Assembly: GCA_024645145.1 (NCBI GenBank)
Contig: JAHEGL010000120.1
Coordinates: 1-12,771 of the forward strand
DNA: 12,771 nucleotides
Source: Planktotalea sp.
GTDB taxonomy: Bacteria > Pseudomonadota > Alphaproteobacteria > Rhodobacterales > Rhodobacteraceae
Direction: 5' to 3'
Shown here: one piece after another, positions 1 through 6,737 of the stretch
How the letters are laid out: every line of letters begins with the position of its first letter
Position numbering within the stretch: position 1 is the first letter of the stretch
Translations under genes and position numbers: made by a program
Notes under the pieces: generated by a model
Seen by the model: only the letters and a program-made list of their open reading frames with translations
Told to the model about the DNA's origin: nothing
Database searches by the model: none

Positions 1-993
1 GATCCGAACACCCTTAGACGCTGCCAAGTCTTGCTCATAAGCGCTTGCATTCATGCGCGCCCGCGAACGGCGATAGACCAGCGTCACGTTTAAAGCACCA
101 AGCAACTTGGCTTGCACAGCTGCATCCACGGCTGTCATTCCACCGCCGATCACAACCACATCGCGTCCAACAGACACGCCACTCAGATCACGCACTTGAC
201 GAAGATCAGAAATGAAACCAACGGCGTCCATGATGCCTGCCTTGTCATCCCCTTCAAGTCCCAGCCCATTCACACCACCAAGTCCCATGCCAAGAAACAC
301 AGCATCATACTCACTTTGCAAATCGGAAAGGCTCATGTCCTGACCAAGAGTTTTGCCATGAACAATCTCAATTCCGCCAATCTGCAAAAGCCAGTCGACT
401 TCTTTCGCCGCAAAATCATCGGTGCTTTTGTAAGCGGCGATCCCGAACTCATTTAGCCCGCCCGATTTAGCCCGCGCGTCGATGACCACCACATTGTGCC
501 CATGCATGGCCAAACGGTGTGCACAGGCAAGTCCTGCCGGCCCGGCCCCGACAACTGCAATGCGTTTGCCCGTTGGCGATGCACGCTCAAAGGGATGCAC
601 GCCTTTTGCCATTAACCCATCCGTTGCATAGCGCTGAAGTTGACCGATCAAAACAGGCTTGCCCTCCGCGACTTCGCGCACACAGACCTCTTCGCACAAG
701 ATTTCTGTCGGACAGACCCGCGCGCACATGCCACCCATAATGTTTTGGCTCAAAATAGTTTTCGCCGCCGCATCCGAGGTGCCTGTCGCGATTTGGCGAA
801 TAAACAAAGGGATATCAATGTCCGTCGGACAAGCTGTTATGCACGGCGCATCATGACAAAAATAACAACGATCAGCGGCAACCAAAGCTTCGTGGTCATT
901 CAGCGGCGCATGCAAGTCTGCGAAATTAGCATCGTATTGCTCAGCATTTAAGCGTCCTGACTGGATCCCCTGAGCGAACATATCCGTGGGCAT
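1..993 (-). CDS. preT: PreT-like NAD(P)-dependent dihydropyrimidine dehydrogenase subunit, partial (C-terminus off the left edge)
   Basis: This is the N-terminal 331 residues of an Fe-S/FAD oxidoreductase of the glutamate-synthase small-subunit/DPD N-terminal type. PreT passes electrons from NAD(P)H to the catalytic PreA subunit in reductive pyrimidine-base degradation, in the cytoplasm. What is visible: a first cysteine set C43-x2-C46-x4-C51-x3-C55-P and a second set C90, C94, C100 and C104, as expected for two [4Fe-4S] clusters. Next come an FAD dinucleotide fold GAGPAG at 149-154 and an NAD(P) fold VIGGGMTAVD at 281-290. The reading frame is open to base 1, so the C-terminal FAD-contacting part is missing. 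The ATG at 993-991 has an AGGAGA Shine-Dalgarno (1004-999) at normal spacing. The gene is divergent from argB, with a palindrome in the shared upstream region. preA would be expected beyond the left edge. A glutamate-synthase small subunit is the main alternative, but the N-terminal cysteine spacing and length fit PreT better. Confidence 0.85.
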   Translation of the reverse strand, partial: MPTDMFAQGIQSGRLNAEQYDANFADLHAPLNDHEALVAADRCYFCHDAPCITACPTDIDIPLFIRQIATGTSDAAAKTILSQNIMGGMCARVCPTEILCEEVCVREVAEGKPVLIGQLQRYATDGLMAKGVHPFERASPTGKRIAVVGAGPAGLACAHRLAMHGHNVVVIDARAKSGGLNEFGIAAYKSTDDFAAKEVDWLLQIGGIEIVHGKTLGQDMSLSDLQSEYDAVFLGMGLGGVNGLGLEGDDKAGIMDAVGFISDLRQVRDLSGVSVGRDVVVIGGGMTAVDAAVQAKLLGALNVTLVYRRSRARMNASAYEQDLAASKGVRI

Positions 994-1043
994 GGATCTC
1001 TCCTGTGAGTTTCACTTTCCTTCACGTTTGCAGGGTTTTATTT

Positions 1044-1061
1044 TTTTATCAACTGGTAAAA
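1044..1061. promoter_or_regulatory. 18-base imperfect palindrome, putative operator for preT
   Basis: TTTTATCAACTGGTAAAA reads nearly the same on both strands: seven of nine base pairs match, with half-sites of the form TTTTAyCA/TGrTAAAA. It lies about 50 bases upstream of the preT start, in the A+T-rich part of the preT-argB divergent region, and about 87 bases before argB. The core ACCA-N2-TGrT resembles sites of TetR-family regulators of pyrimidine catabolism such as RutR. That likeness is from memory of the motif; which regulator binds is inference. No convincing -35/-10 pair was found for either gene. Confidence 0.5.
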
Positions 1062-1134
1062 TTTAATTCTGCGATTTTTTACACTCTGCCGCTTTGACTT
1101 GCCCATATGACAAGCGGGCGCTAACCAAGGGCGC

Positions 1135-1140
1135 AAGAGG
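1135..1140 (+). promoter_or_regulatory. Ribosome binding site that fixes the argB start
   Basis: AAGAGG stands seven bases before the ATG at 1148. The frame is open further upstream to a TTG at 1094, but that start has no purine-rich site before it and would add 18 residues that are atypical of ArgB. The ATG at 1163 is also in frame but is too far from this site. Confidence 0.7.
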
Positions 1141-1147
1141 TCCCAAC

Positions 1148-2008
1148 ATGAAGAAACAAGATATGAACCGCGATTGGATCGCCACCGCGCAAACGCTTTC
1201 GTCTGCCCTTCCCTACTTGCAGCGTTATGATGATGCGACGGTCGTTATAAAACTCGGCGGTCATGCCATGGGCAGCGATGCAGGCATGGAAAGCTTCGCG
1301 CGCGATGTCGTCTTGATGCAGCAAGTCGGTGTCAATCCGGTAATCGTGCATGGCGGTGGACCGATGATCAACGCAATGCTGGAACGCTTGGATATCAAGT
1401 CCGATTTCGTAAACGGCAAGCGCGTCACAGATGCCGCAACAGTTGAAGTCGTTGAAATGGTCCTCTCAGGTAACGTCAACAAACGCATTGTGCAGGCGAT
1501 CAATGCTCAAGGCGGAAAAGCTGTTGGCCTATCAGGCAAAGACGCAAACCTGATGGTCTGTGATCAGACCGATGCTGCTTTGGGCTTCGTCGGGACCCCT
1601 ATTGAAATGAACCCGGATTTCCTGCGCGCTTTGGCCAAGGATAACGTCATTCCCGTTATCGCCCCGCTTGGCACTGGCCGAAATAGCGAAACCTTCAACG
1701 TCAACGGTGATACGGCTGCGGGTGCAATCGCAGCAAGTCTCAAAGCGGATCGCCTCTTGCTGCTGACCGATGTGGCGGGTGTCAAAGGCAGCTCTGGCGA
1801 AGTCCTCACCGAACTGAGCGCAGCACAGATCCGCGCGTTGACCAAAGATGGCACCATTGCAGGCGGGATGATCCCGAAAACGGAAACCGCGCTAGATGCT
1901 ATAGAGGGCGGCGTGCGCGCCGTTGTGATCCTTGATGGTCGCGCGCCGAACGCCTGCTTGCTCGAACTGTACACAGAACATGGCGCAGGCTCGCTCATCC
2001 GTGATTGA
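1148..2008 (+). CDS. argB: Acetylglutamate kinase (ArgB)
   Basis: This cytoplasmic amino-acid kinase phosphorylates N-acetyl-L-glutamate with ATP to N-acetylglutamyl-5-phosphate, the second and usually controlled step of arginine synthesis. The 286-residue product shows the family landmarks in order: KLGG at 35-38 (phosphate-binding lysine), HGGGP at 68-72 (substrate loop), NVNGDTAAG at 184-192, D208 in the TDVAG nucleotide region, and IAGGMIPK ending at K244. An extra N-terminal helix (about residues 5-28) and the C-terminal HGAGSLI stretch (about 278-284) are traits of the hexameric, arginine-inhibited form, so feedback inhibition by arginine is inferred. Length is normal. The start is chosen from the AAGAGG site seven bases upstream. 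The gene leads a three-gene plus-strand run, and its last 29 bases overlap the next gene in another frame. Confidence 0.95.
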   Translation: MKKQDMNRDWIATAQTLSSALPYLQRYDDATVVIKLGGHAMGSDAGMESFARDVVLMQQVGVNPVIVHGGGPMINAMLERLDIKSDFVNGKRVTDAATVEVVEMVLSGNVNKRIVQAINAQGGKAVGLSGKDANLMVCDQTDAALGFVGTPIEMNPDFLRALAKDNVIPVIAPLGTGRNSETFNVNGDTAAGAIAASLKADRLLLLTDVAGVKGSSGEVLTELSAAQIRALTKDGTIAGGMIPKTETALDAIEGGVRAVVILDGRAPNACLLELYTEHGAGSLIRD

Positions 2009-2624
2009 AGACATTCGCAGCGCGGCGCAACAGGACTATCTCGATGTGTTCGGTGTCGTGGTTGAAAATGGTGAAACTGTTGTCCTTCTTGGACCTAATG
2101 AGCCTGGTTTCTGGGCGCATGTGTCGCAAAGCACTGAACTGACAGATGGTTTGCCTGACCCACTCGATCGCTGGTCAAAACGGGTCATTGGCAAGCTGGC
2201 TGAGTCCTTTGAAGCTGACACGGCGTTTCCCTCCGATGGACCACCCTATCCCCCGTTCATTTCTTGGGCGCTCGCAAGCGCGCAAGCTTGGCTCGCGCCG
2301 ACTGGCATGTTGGTTCATGAGCGCGCAGGTCTTATGACGTCCTATCGCGGCGCGCTCAAAATCAAAGGTGAACATGCTCTTGCTACGCGCTCAGCATCGC
2401 CTTGCACCCCTTGTGACAAGCCGTGCAAAACAGCCTGCCCTGTGGATGCGCTGAGCGAGAGCAGCTACGACGTTGACGTCTGCAAGACTCATGTCCTTGG
2501 CCCCGATACCAAATCCTGCCGAACACTTGGCTGCGCTGCACGCCGGGCCTGCCCGATCTCTCACTCCTATGGGCGCTTGCCAGAACAATCCGCTTTCCAT
2601 ATGAGCGCCTTTTTGGGAGAATAG
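1980..2624 (+). CDS. Uncharacterised ferredoxin-like 4Fe-4S protein
   Basis: The 214-residue product has eight cysteines, all in its last third: C142-x2-C145-x3-C149-x3-C153-P, then C168, C180, C185 and C191-P. This could hold two [4Fe-4S] clusters. The first set resembles the bacterial ferredoxin motif but has one extra residue between the second and third cysteines. The rest is soluble, with no signal peptide, membrane segment or nucleotide-binding motif. A block around residues 37-70 ([13 protein letters not shown], then [12 protein letters not shown]) looks conserved with proteins from related alphaproteobacteria as I remember them. It resembles the C-terminal Fe-S part of QueG-like proteins, but no catalytic region is recognisable, so I assign no reaction. 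The ATG at 1980 overlaps argB by 29 bases and has no clear Shine-Dalgarno. A GTG at 2001 (8-base overlap, 207 residues) is a real alternative. Either way, translation is probably coupled to argB. Confidence 0.8.
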   Translation: MAQARSSVIEDIRSAAQQDYLDVFGVVVENGETVVLLGPNEPGFWAHVSQSTELTDGLPDPLDRWSKRVIGKLAESFEADTAFPSDGPPYPPFISWALASAQAWLAPTGMLVHERAGLMTSYRGALKIKGEHALATRSASPCTPCDKPCKTACPVDALSESSYDVDVCKTHVLGPDTKSCRTLGCAARRACPISHSYGRLPEQSAFHMSAFLGE

Positions 2625-2627
2625 CAT

Positions 2628-3116
2628 ATGAGCAAAACCTTGATCATCATGCGCCACGCTAAATCAAGCTGGGACTTCCCCTATGATGACTTTGACCGCT
2701 CTTTAAACACGCGCGGATACAAAGCAGCGGCAGCACTTGGCGATTGGCTGCGCGCTCAGAACCTCGCACCTGATGAAATTCTGTGTTCTGCCGCAAAACG
2801 CGCGCAAGAAACAGGTGTAGGTCTGAAGCTTCATAGCCCGCTCACGCAGATCAAAGAACTCTACATGAGCTCGCCAGAGATTCTGCAAAACTACGTCCAG
2901 CAAGCGCACGGCGATACTGTGCTCATCATCGCCCATAACCCTGGCATTGGCGAGTTCGTCGAACGGCTCGCAACGACAGCCCCAAATCATGAACGCTTTT
3001 TCGACTATCCATCCGGTGCAACGACTGTATTTGACTGTGACATTGACGACTGGAGCGATCTAAATTGGCACAAGTCCAAAGTCGTACAGTTCGTGATCCC
3101 GAGCGAACTCCCCTAA
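2628..3116 (+). CDS. SixA-like histidine phosphatase (phosphoglycerate-mutase superfamily)
   Basis: This 162-residue cytoplasmic protein belongs to the small branch of the histidine phosphatase superfamily. The catalytic RHAK motif lies at 9-12 (H10 would carry the phosphate), with a second arginine at R58 in AKRAQET, an acidic residue E77 in KELY, and the second histidine H103 in AHNPG. Length and the RHAKSSW opening match the SixA group. E. coli SixA removes phosphate from histidine-phosphotransfer proteins. Whether this protein acts on a phosphohistidine, a sugar phosphate or another small molecule cannot be read from the sequence. GGGAGA at 2615-2620, inside the end of the preceding gene, is a good ribosome site for the ATG at 2628. 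Only three bases separate the two genes, so it is the last gene of the argB run. Hairpins follow at 3149-3184. Confidence 0.88.
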   Translation: MSKTLIIMRHAKSSWDFPYDDFDRSLNTRGYKAAAALGDWLRAQNLAPDEILCSAAKRAQETGVGLKLHSPLTQIKELYMSSPEILQNYVQQAHGDTVLIIAHNPGIGEFVERLATTAPNHERFFDYPSGATTVFDCDIDDWSDLNWHKSKVVQFVIPSELP

Positions 3117-3148
3117 TCCGCATCCCTTCTATATAAATATCCCAGGGA

Positions 3149-3184
3149 GTCTCAGCTTGCCTGAGACGGGGCAGCACCCCTTTT
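3149..3184 (+). terminator. Tandem hairpins, probable terminator of the argB run
   Basis: A 7-bp stem GTCTCAG/CTGAGAC (3149-3155 and 3161-3167, five-base loop) is followed at once by a GGGG/CCCC hairpin (3168-3171 and 3177-3180) and then TTTT. The second stem is short and the T run modest, so termination may be partial. The site is 33 bases past the phosphatase stop codon and faces the bztD terminator. Confidence 0.5.
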
Positions 3185-3199
3185 AAAAGACGATAGGAA

Positions 3200-3225
3200 C
3201 AAAAAAAGACAGGCCCAAAGGCCTG
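3200..3225 (-). terminator. Intrinsic terminator of the bztABCD operon
   Basis: Read on the minus strand, CAGGCC-TTTG-GGCCTG (stem 3225-3220 and 3215-3210) is followed after two bases by a run of seven T (3207-3201). It lies about 45 bases after the bztD stop codon. The T tract occurs only on this strand, so the terminator serves bztD and not the convergent phosphatase gene. Confidence 0.8.
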
Positions 3226-3240
3226 CCATTCATCCCGTAA

Positions 3241-3260
3241 GGTGCGTGATGTCACGCACC
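3241..3260. repeat. Perfect inverted repeat just after bztD
   Basis: Nine-base arms GGTGCGTGA and TCACGCACC are separated by two bases. As RNA this would be a 7- to 8-bp stem with a small loop. It begins 12 bases after the bztD stop on the minus strand and has no T run on either side, so it is not a classical terminator. It probably protects the bztD mRNA 3' end or backs up the terminator at 3200-3225. Confidence 0.7.
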
Positions 3261-3271
3261 TTCCTATAAGC

Positions 3272-4036
3272 TTAGTGACCCAAAATCTGGGACAAGAACA
3301 ATTGCGTTCGCTCGGATTGTGGGTTGTTAAAGAACGCTTCCGGCTCGTTCTGCTCCACGATCTGGCCCTGATCCATAAAGATAACGCGGTTGGCCACTTG
3401 ACGCGCAAAGCCCATCTCGTGCGTCACGCAGAGCATTGTCATGCCCTCTTCCGCGAGCTCAATCATCGTATCAAGCACTTCTTTGATCATCTCAGGGTCA
3501 AGCGCCGATGTCGGTTCATCAAAGAGCATGATCCGCGGCTTCATGCAGAGCGATCTCGCAATCGCCACACGCTGCTGCTGACCACCAGACAACTGCCCGG
3601 GATACTTGTTCGCTTGATCCGGAATCTTCACCTTTTCAAGGAAATGCATCGCCGTTTCTTCAGCTTCCTTCTTGGGCGTTTTACGCACCCAGATCGGAGC
3701 CAACGTACAGTTCTCCAAAATCGTCAGATGCGGGAAAAGGTTAAAGTGCTGAAAGCACATCCCAACTTCAGATCGGATCTTATCGATGTTCTTCAAATCA
3801 GACGACAACACAGTGCCGTCCACTTCGATACGCCCTTGCTGGTGTTCCTCAAGCGCGTTGATGCAGCGAATAAGCGTGGATTTACCAGAACCTGACGGCC
3901 CACAAATCACGATCCGTTCGCCACGGTTCACAGTCAGATCAATGTCACGCAACACGTGGAACGTGCCGTACCATTTGTTCATATTCTCAATGGTGATCGC
4001 GATCTCTTCGGATACCTGTAGTTTTGCTTCGGCCAT
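3272..4036 (-). CDS. bztD: ATP-binding subunit of polar amino-acid ABC transporter (BztD/AapP type)
   Basis: This 254-residue ATPase powers the BztBC permease at the cytoplasmic face of the inner membrane. All ABC motifs are present: Walker [10 protein letters not shown] at 46-54, Q-loop glutamine Q96, signature LSGGQQQR at 149-156, Walker B IMLFDEP at 169-175, D-loop SALD at 177-180, and switch histidine H206 in THEMGFA. Length and the opening ([16 protein letters not shown]) are typical of polar amino-acid transporter ATPases of the GlnQ/AapP group. The ATG at 4036 follows AGGAGG (4050-4045), and the gap to the bztC stop is 16 bases. It is the last gene of the operon, followed by an inverted repeat and a strong minus-strand terminator. 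Confidence 0.95.
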   Translation of the reverse strand: MAEAKLQVSEEIAITIENMNKWYGTFHVLRDIDLTVNRGERIVICGPSGSGKSTLIRCINALEEHQQGRIEVDGTVLSSDLKNIDKIRSEVGMCFQHFNLFPHLTILENCTLAPIWVRKTPKKEAEETAMHFLEKVKIPDQANKYPGQLSGGQQQRVAIARSLCMKPRIMLFDEPTSALDPEMIKEVLDTMIELAEEGMTMLCVTHEMGFARQVANRVIFMDQGQIVEQNEPEAFFNNPQSERTQLFLSQILGH

Positions 4037-4052
4037 GTTATCAGCCTCCTAA

Positions 4053-5369
4053 TTAACGATGACCCGTGGCAAGCTGACGCTCGAGCCACTGGGAATATTG
4101 TGAAATGCCGTAGCACACGATGAAGAACAGAACGACCGCAGAGCCAAAGAGCTCCCAATAGACGCCATTCCATTCTGTCGATGCTAAGATCGGTCCACGG
4201 ATCATGCCCACAAGATCGAACATCGAAATGACCGAAACAAGCGTGGTGTCTTTGAAAAGACCCACCGCCACGTTCACGATCCCTGGAATAGAAATCTTCA
4301 GCGCTTGCGGCAGAATGATCAAACGCATGTTTTGCGCATAATCCAGACCCAAAGAGCCCCCTGCTTCATACTGACCATTCGGCAAAGCGGCGAGACCCCC
4401 ACGGATCACCTCGGCAATATAGGCCGCCGAGAACATGGTGATCATGATGATCACCCGCAAGATCAAGTCGAACGTCGTGCCGGGTGGCAAGAAGTACGCC
4501 AAAACAACGTTTGCCACGAACAAGAGCGTGATCAACGGAACGCCACGAATGAATTCGATGAAGACCACGCAGATGCCCTTGATAATCGGCATATCTGACT
4601 GTCGCCCAAGCGCGAGCAGAATGCCGATCGGGATCGACAAGCTCACGCAGACCACGCCAAGGATGAAGTTCAGCATGAACCCACCCATGTCACGGCTTGG
4701 AACAGGCTCAAGTGCCAGCACCCCAGACAAAGGATCGGTGATGTAGCCAGCAAAGGACCACACAACGACCGCTGCAACGACGCTGCCGATGAGACCCATC
4801 GCAAAGCTCTGTTTTTCAAAGTGCGCGAACACAAAGTAACCCACAATGAAACCAACAGCGACCATCACAGGCACCAAAATCGTGCCCCCCCATATCAACC
4901 AGAAGGCCAAGAATGGATAGACTGCCGTGAACCAAAGCATCTTGCGTGGAAGCTTGCTAAAGAGCACAGGTGCCGCCGCAAAGAACAAACCGATAAAGGC
5001 CAATGTTGGACGCCAGTATTCCTCAGAAGGGTATTTGAAGCCAAACAATAGCTGGTTCCAGCGTTCGGTCAGCACCGAGAAACATCCGCCTGTCACCCCT
5101 TGCAACACTTCACGACATGCGGCCAGCGATGGGGTATCCCAAACGCCATTGGCAAACCAAGGAAGCGCGCCAGCGACGATCTTGTAAATGATCAAGAGCG
5201 ACACAAGGGTCAAAAGGCAACTAAATGCATTCCCGATAGAGGCAAAGGGATTGGGAAACAGGTTTTTGTTTATCCAGCCGACAATGCCCGCGTTCGTGAC
5301 TGGCGGCGTTTTCTGCGCCAGCATTGCATCGCGTACAAAAGCGACAGGTGTGGTGTTCGTATCAGTCAT
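4053..5369 (-). CDS. bztC: Amino-acid ABC transporter permease (BztC/AapM type)
   Basis: This 438-residue inner-membrane permease is one of two that form the channel. It is longer than the roughly 220-residue His/Gln-type permeases because it has extra N-terminal membrane segments, as known for BztC and AapM. Hydrophobic stretches are visible at about 48-68, 122-138, 145-182, 190-210, 231-254, 265-294, 301-322 and 406-423. The binding-protein-dependent permease EAA loop is EAGGSLGLDYAQNMRLIILP at 335-354; it docks with BztD. The ATG at 5369 lies one base after the bztB stop, and AAGGAG (5382-5377) sits inside the bztB end, so translation is coupled to bztB. Substrate class (Glu/Gln/Asp/Asn or wider L-amino acids) is inferred from the family, not from residues. 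Confidence 0.93.
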   Translation of the reverse strand: MTDTNTTPVAFVRDAMLAQKTPPVTNAGIVGWINKNLFPNPFASIGNAFSCLLTLVSLLIIYKIVAGALPWFANGVWDTPSLAACREVLQGVTGGCFSVLTERWNQLLFGFKYPSEEYWRPTLAFIGLFFAAAPVLFSKLPRKMLWFTAVYPFLAFWLIWGGTILVPVMVAVGFIVGYFVFAHFEKQSFAMGLIGSVVAAVVVWSFAGYITDPLSGVLALEPVPSRDMGGFMLNFILGVVCVSLSIPIGILLALGRQSDMPIIKGICVVFIEFIRGVPLITLLFVANVVLAYFLPPGTTFDLILRVIIMITMFSAAYIAEVIRGGLAALPNGQYEAGGSLGLDYAQNMRLIILPQALKISIPGIVNVAVGLFKDTTLVSVISMFDLVGMIRGPILASTEWNGVYWELFGSAVVLFFIVCYGISQYSQWLERQLATGHR

Positions 5370-5370
5370 C

Positions 5371-6600
5371 CTACCGCTCCTTCAGTTTAACGGAATTGTT
5401 GTAAACGTTCATCACCGCAGAAATGCTCAGGCTAATGATTAGGTAGAACGCCATAAGCAGCAGAACCGTTTCAATCGCGCGACCCGTTTGGTTCAGCGTG
5501 ATACCCCCAAGCGTGCCCGTGACGTCCATGTAGCCAACCGCAATCGCCAAAGAAGAGTTCTTGGTGATGTTAAGGTACTGCGAAATCAGCGGTGGGATAA
5601 TCACACGCAGCGCTTGCGGGAGAATGACCAAGTTCATGATCCGACCCGGACGCAGACCCAGCGACGCTGCCGCTTCTGTTTGACCTGTAGAGATCGCCAG
5701 AATACCCGCACGCACGTTTTCAGCGATAAAGGCTGCCGTGTAGATCGAAAGTGCAAAGGTCAAAGCGATAAAAGAGTTACGCGCATAAATGCCACCTCTA
5801 AAGTTAAAACCCTTCAGTTCTGGAAGTTCCCAAGTCAGCCCCATAATGACGCAAGCTGCAATCAAAGGCACGAACCAGATAGCCAAAGTGAAATACCAAG
5901 TGGTTGGGCGATCACCCGTTGCCTCTTGCGTGGCCGCTGCAGACTTGGCCAGCGCGCGCGCACCAAAGAAGCTTGCGATTAGCAATGCTATAATGGTGAG
6001 CCAGCCTATTGCGCCCGTCGCCCACTCCGCCGCGAAATAAGGTCTTGGGAAGTAAAACCCACGGCCCGTAAACGCGAAGAGATCAAGGAACATGCTCGCT
6101 GTCGCATCATCGCCGCGAAATTCACGAGGTTGCGGCAACACGGCGACAAACACCGCCATAATGATCAGGATCCAGATCAATACAGGCACGTTGCGGAAGA
6201 TTTCCACGTAAACGCCCATCAGCTTGTTGACCAACCAGTTATTGCTCAGACGTAAAACGCCGACAAAAATACCGATCACCGTGGCAAAGAAACAGGCCAC
6301 CACAGCCACCAGGAGTGTATTTAGAATACCGACGATCGCCGCACGAAAGTGGGTCGATTGCGACGTATACTCGATCAAGCGCTGGTTAATGTCATAGCCC
6401 GCAGGCTCGCTTAGAAACTTATAAGATATGTTCAGACCCGCTGCCCTGAGGTTCGCAAGCAAGTTGCTTCCCAAATAGGCAAAGGCCGCAATTAGCGCGA
6501 TCAAAGCAATGAATTGAAACGTGTAGGATCGGTAACGTGTATCGTTGATAAGAATCGATACCCGAAAACCGCCCTTGGGAGGGTCAGATAGAGTCGTCAT
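5371..6600 (-). CDS. bztB: Amino-acid ABC transporter permease (BztB/AapQ type)
   Basis: This 409-residue inner-membrane permease is the partner of BztC. Like BztC it has an extended N-terminus and a periplasmic segment (about 46-85) of the kind seen in BztB/AapQ. Hydrophobic stretches are visible at about 28-48, 88-117, 138-156, 197-216, 236-255, 276-300 and 376-398. The EAA loop EAAASLGLRPGRIMNLVILP is at 309-328. The ATG at 6600 follows AGGGA (6612-6608) seven bases upstream. A 137-base gap with two predicted RNA structures separates it from bztA, which probably lowers its expression relative to the binding protein. The stop TAG is one base before the bztC ATG. Confidence 0.93.
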   Translation of the reverse strand: MTTLSDPPKGGFRVSILINDTRYRSYTFQFIALIALIAAFAYLGSNLLANLRAAGLNISYKFLSEPAGYDINQRLIEYTSQSTHFRAAIVGILNTLLVAVVACFFATVIGIFVGVLRLSNNWLVNKLMGVYVEIFRNVPVLIWILIIMAVFVAVLPQPREFRGDDATASMFLDLFAFTGRGFYFPRPYFAAEWATGAIGWLTIIALLIASFFGARALAKSAAATQEATGDRPTTWYFTLAIWFVPLIAACVIMGLTWELPELKGFNFRGGIYARNSFIALTFALSIYTAAFIAENVRAGILAISTGQTEAAASLGLRPGRIMNLVILPQALRVIIPPLISQYLNITKNSSLAIAVGYMDVTGTLGGITLNQTGRAIETVLLLMAFYLIISLSISAVMNVYNNSVKLKER

Positions 6601-6621
6601 GGACTGTTCCCTGGGTGTGCT

Positions 6622-6666
6622 GTCTTTGGTGAAACCTGCCGGTTGCTCCGGTAATGGCTCAAAGAC
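6622..6666 (-). other. Stem-loop in front of the bztB ribosome site
   Basis: Complementary arms GTCTTTG (6622-6628) and CAAAGAC (6660-6666) enclose a smaller CCGG/CCGG stem (6639-6642 and 6648-6651, five-base loop). The structure ends about ten bases before the bztB Shine-Dalgarno at 6612-6608. It could affect bztB translation or stop RNases, but no regulator or known riboswitch class is recognisable. Confidence 0.4.
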
Positions 6667-6693
6667 GGCTTTTCTAAAATAGCCTAGAAGTAA

Positions 6694-6721
6694 GAAGGGC
6701 GCGAAGTGTCCCGCGCCCTTC
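6694..6721 (-). other. Strong intercistronic hairpin between bztA and bztB
   Basis: A perfect 10-bp stem GAAGGGCGCG/CGCGCCCTTC (6694-6703 and 6712-6721) has an eight-base loop. It starts 16 bases after the bztA stop codon on the minus strand. No T run follows on that strand, so full termination is unlikely. In binding-protein operons such hairpins commonly stabilise the upstream mRNA or cause partial termination, so that far more binding protein than permease is made. That role is inference here. Confidence 0.75.
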
Positions 6722-6737
6722 CTTTAGTAATCCGGGT

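Noticed and set aside
112..951. Several plus-strand open frames opposite preT.
   Set aside because: The opposite strand encodes PreT with both Fe-S cysteine sets and two dinucleotide folds. The plus-strand products have low-complexity composition with no recognisable motif.
1089..1117. Inverted repeat CCGCTT/AAGCGG before argB, suggesting an attenuator or riboswitch.
   Set aside because: The stem is only six pairs around a 17-base loop, with no T run and no leader peptide; it could arise by chance.
1094..1147. Upstream TTG start that would lengthen ArgB by 18 residues.
   Set aside because: It has no ribosome site, and the added residues are unlike ArgB; the ATG at 1148 is well placed after AAGAGG.
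3242..3895. A 217-codon plus-strand frame opposite bztD.
   Set aside because: It is a shadow of an ABC ATPase with all motifs intact; the predicted product has no family trait.
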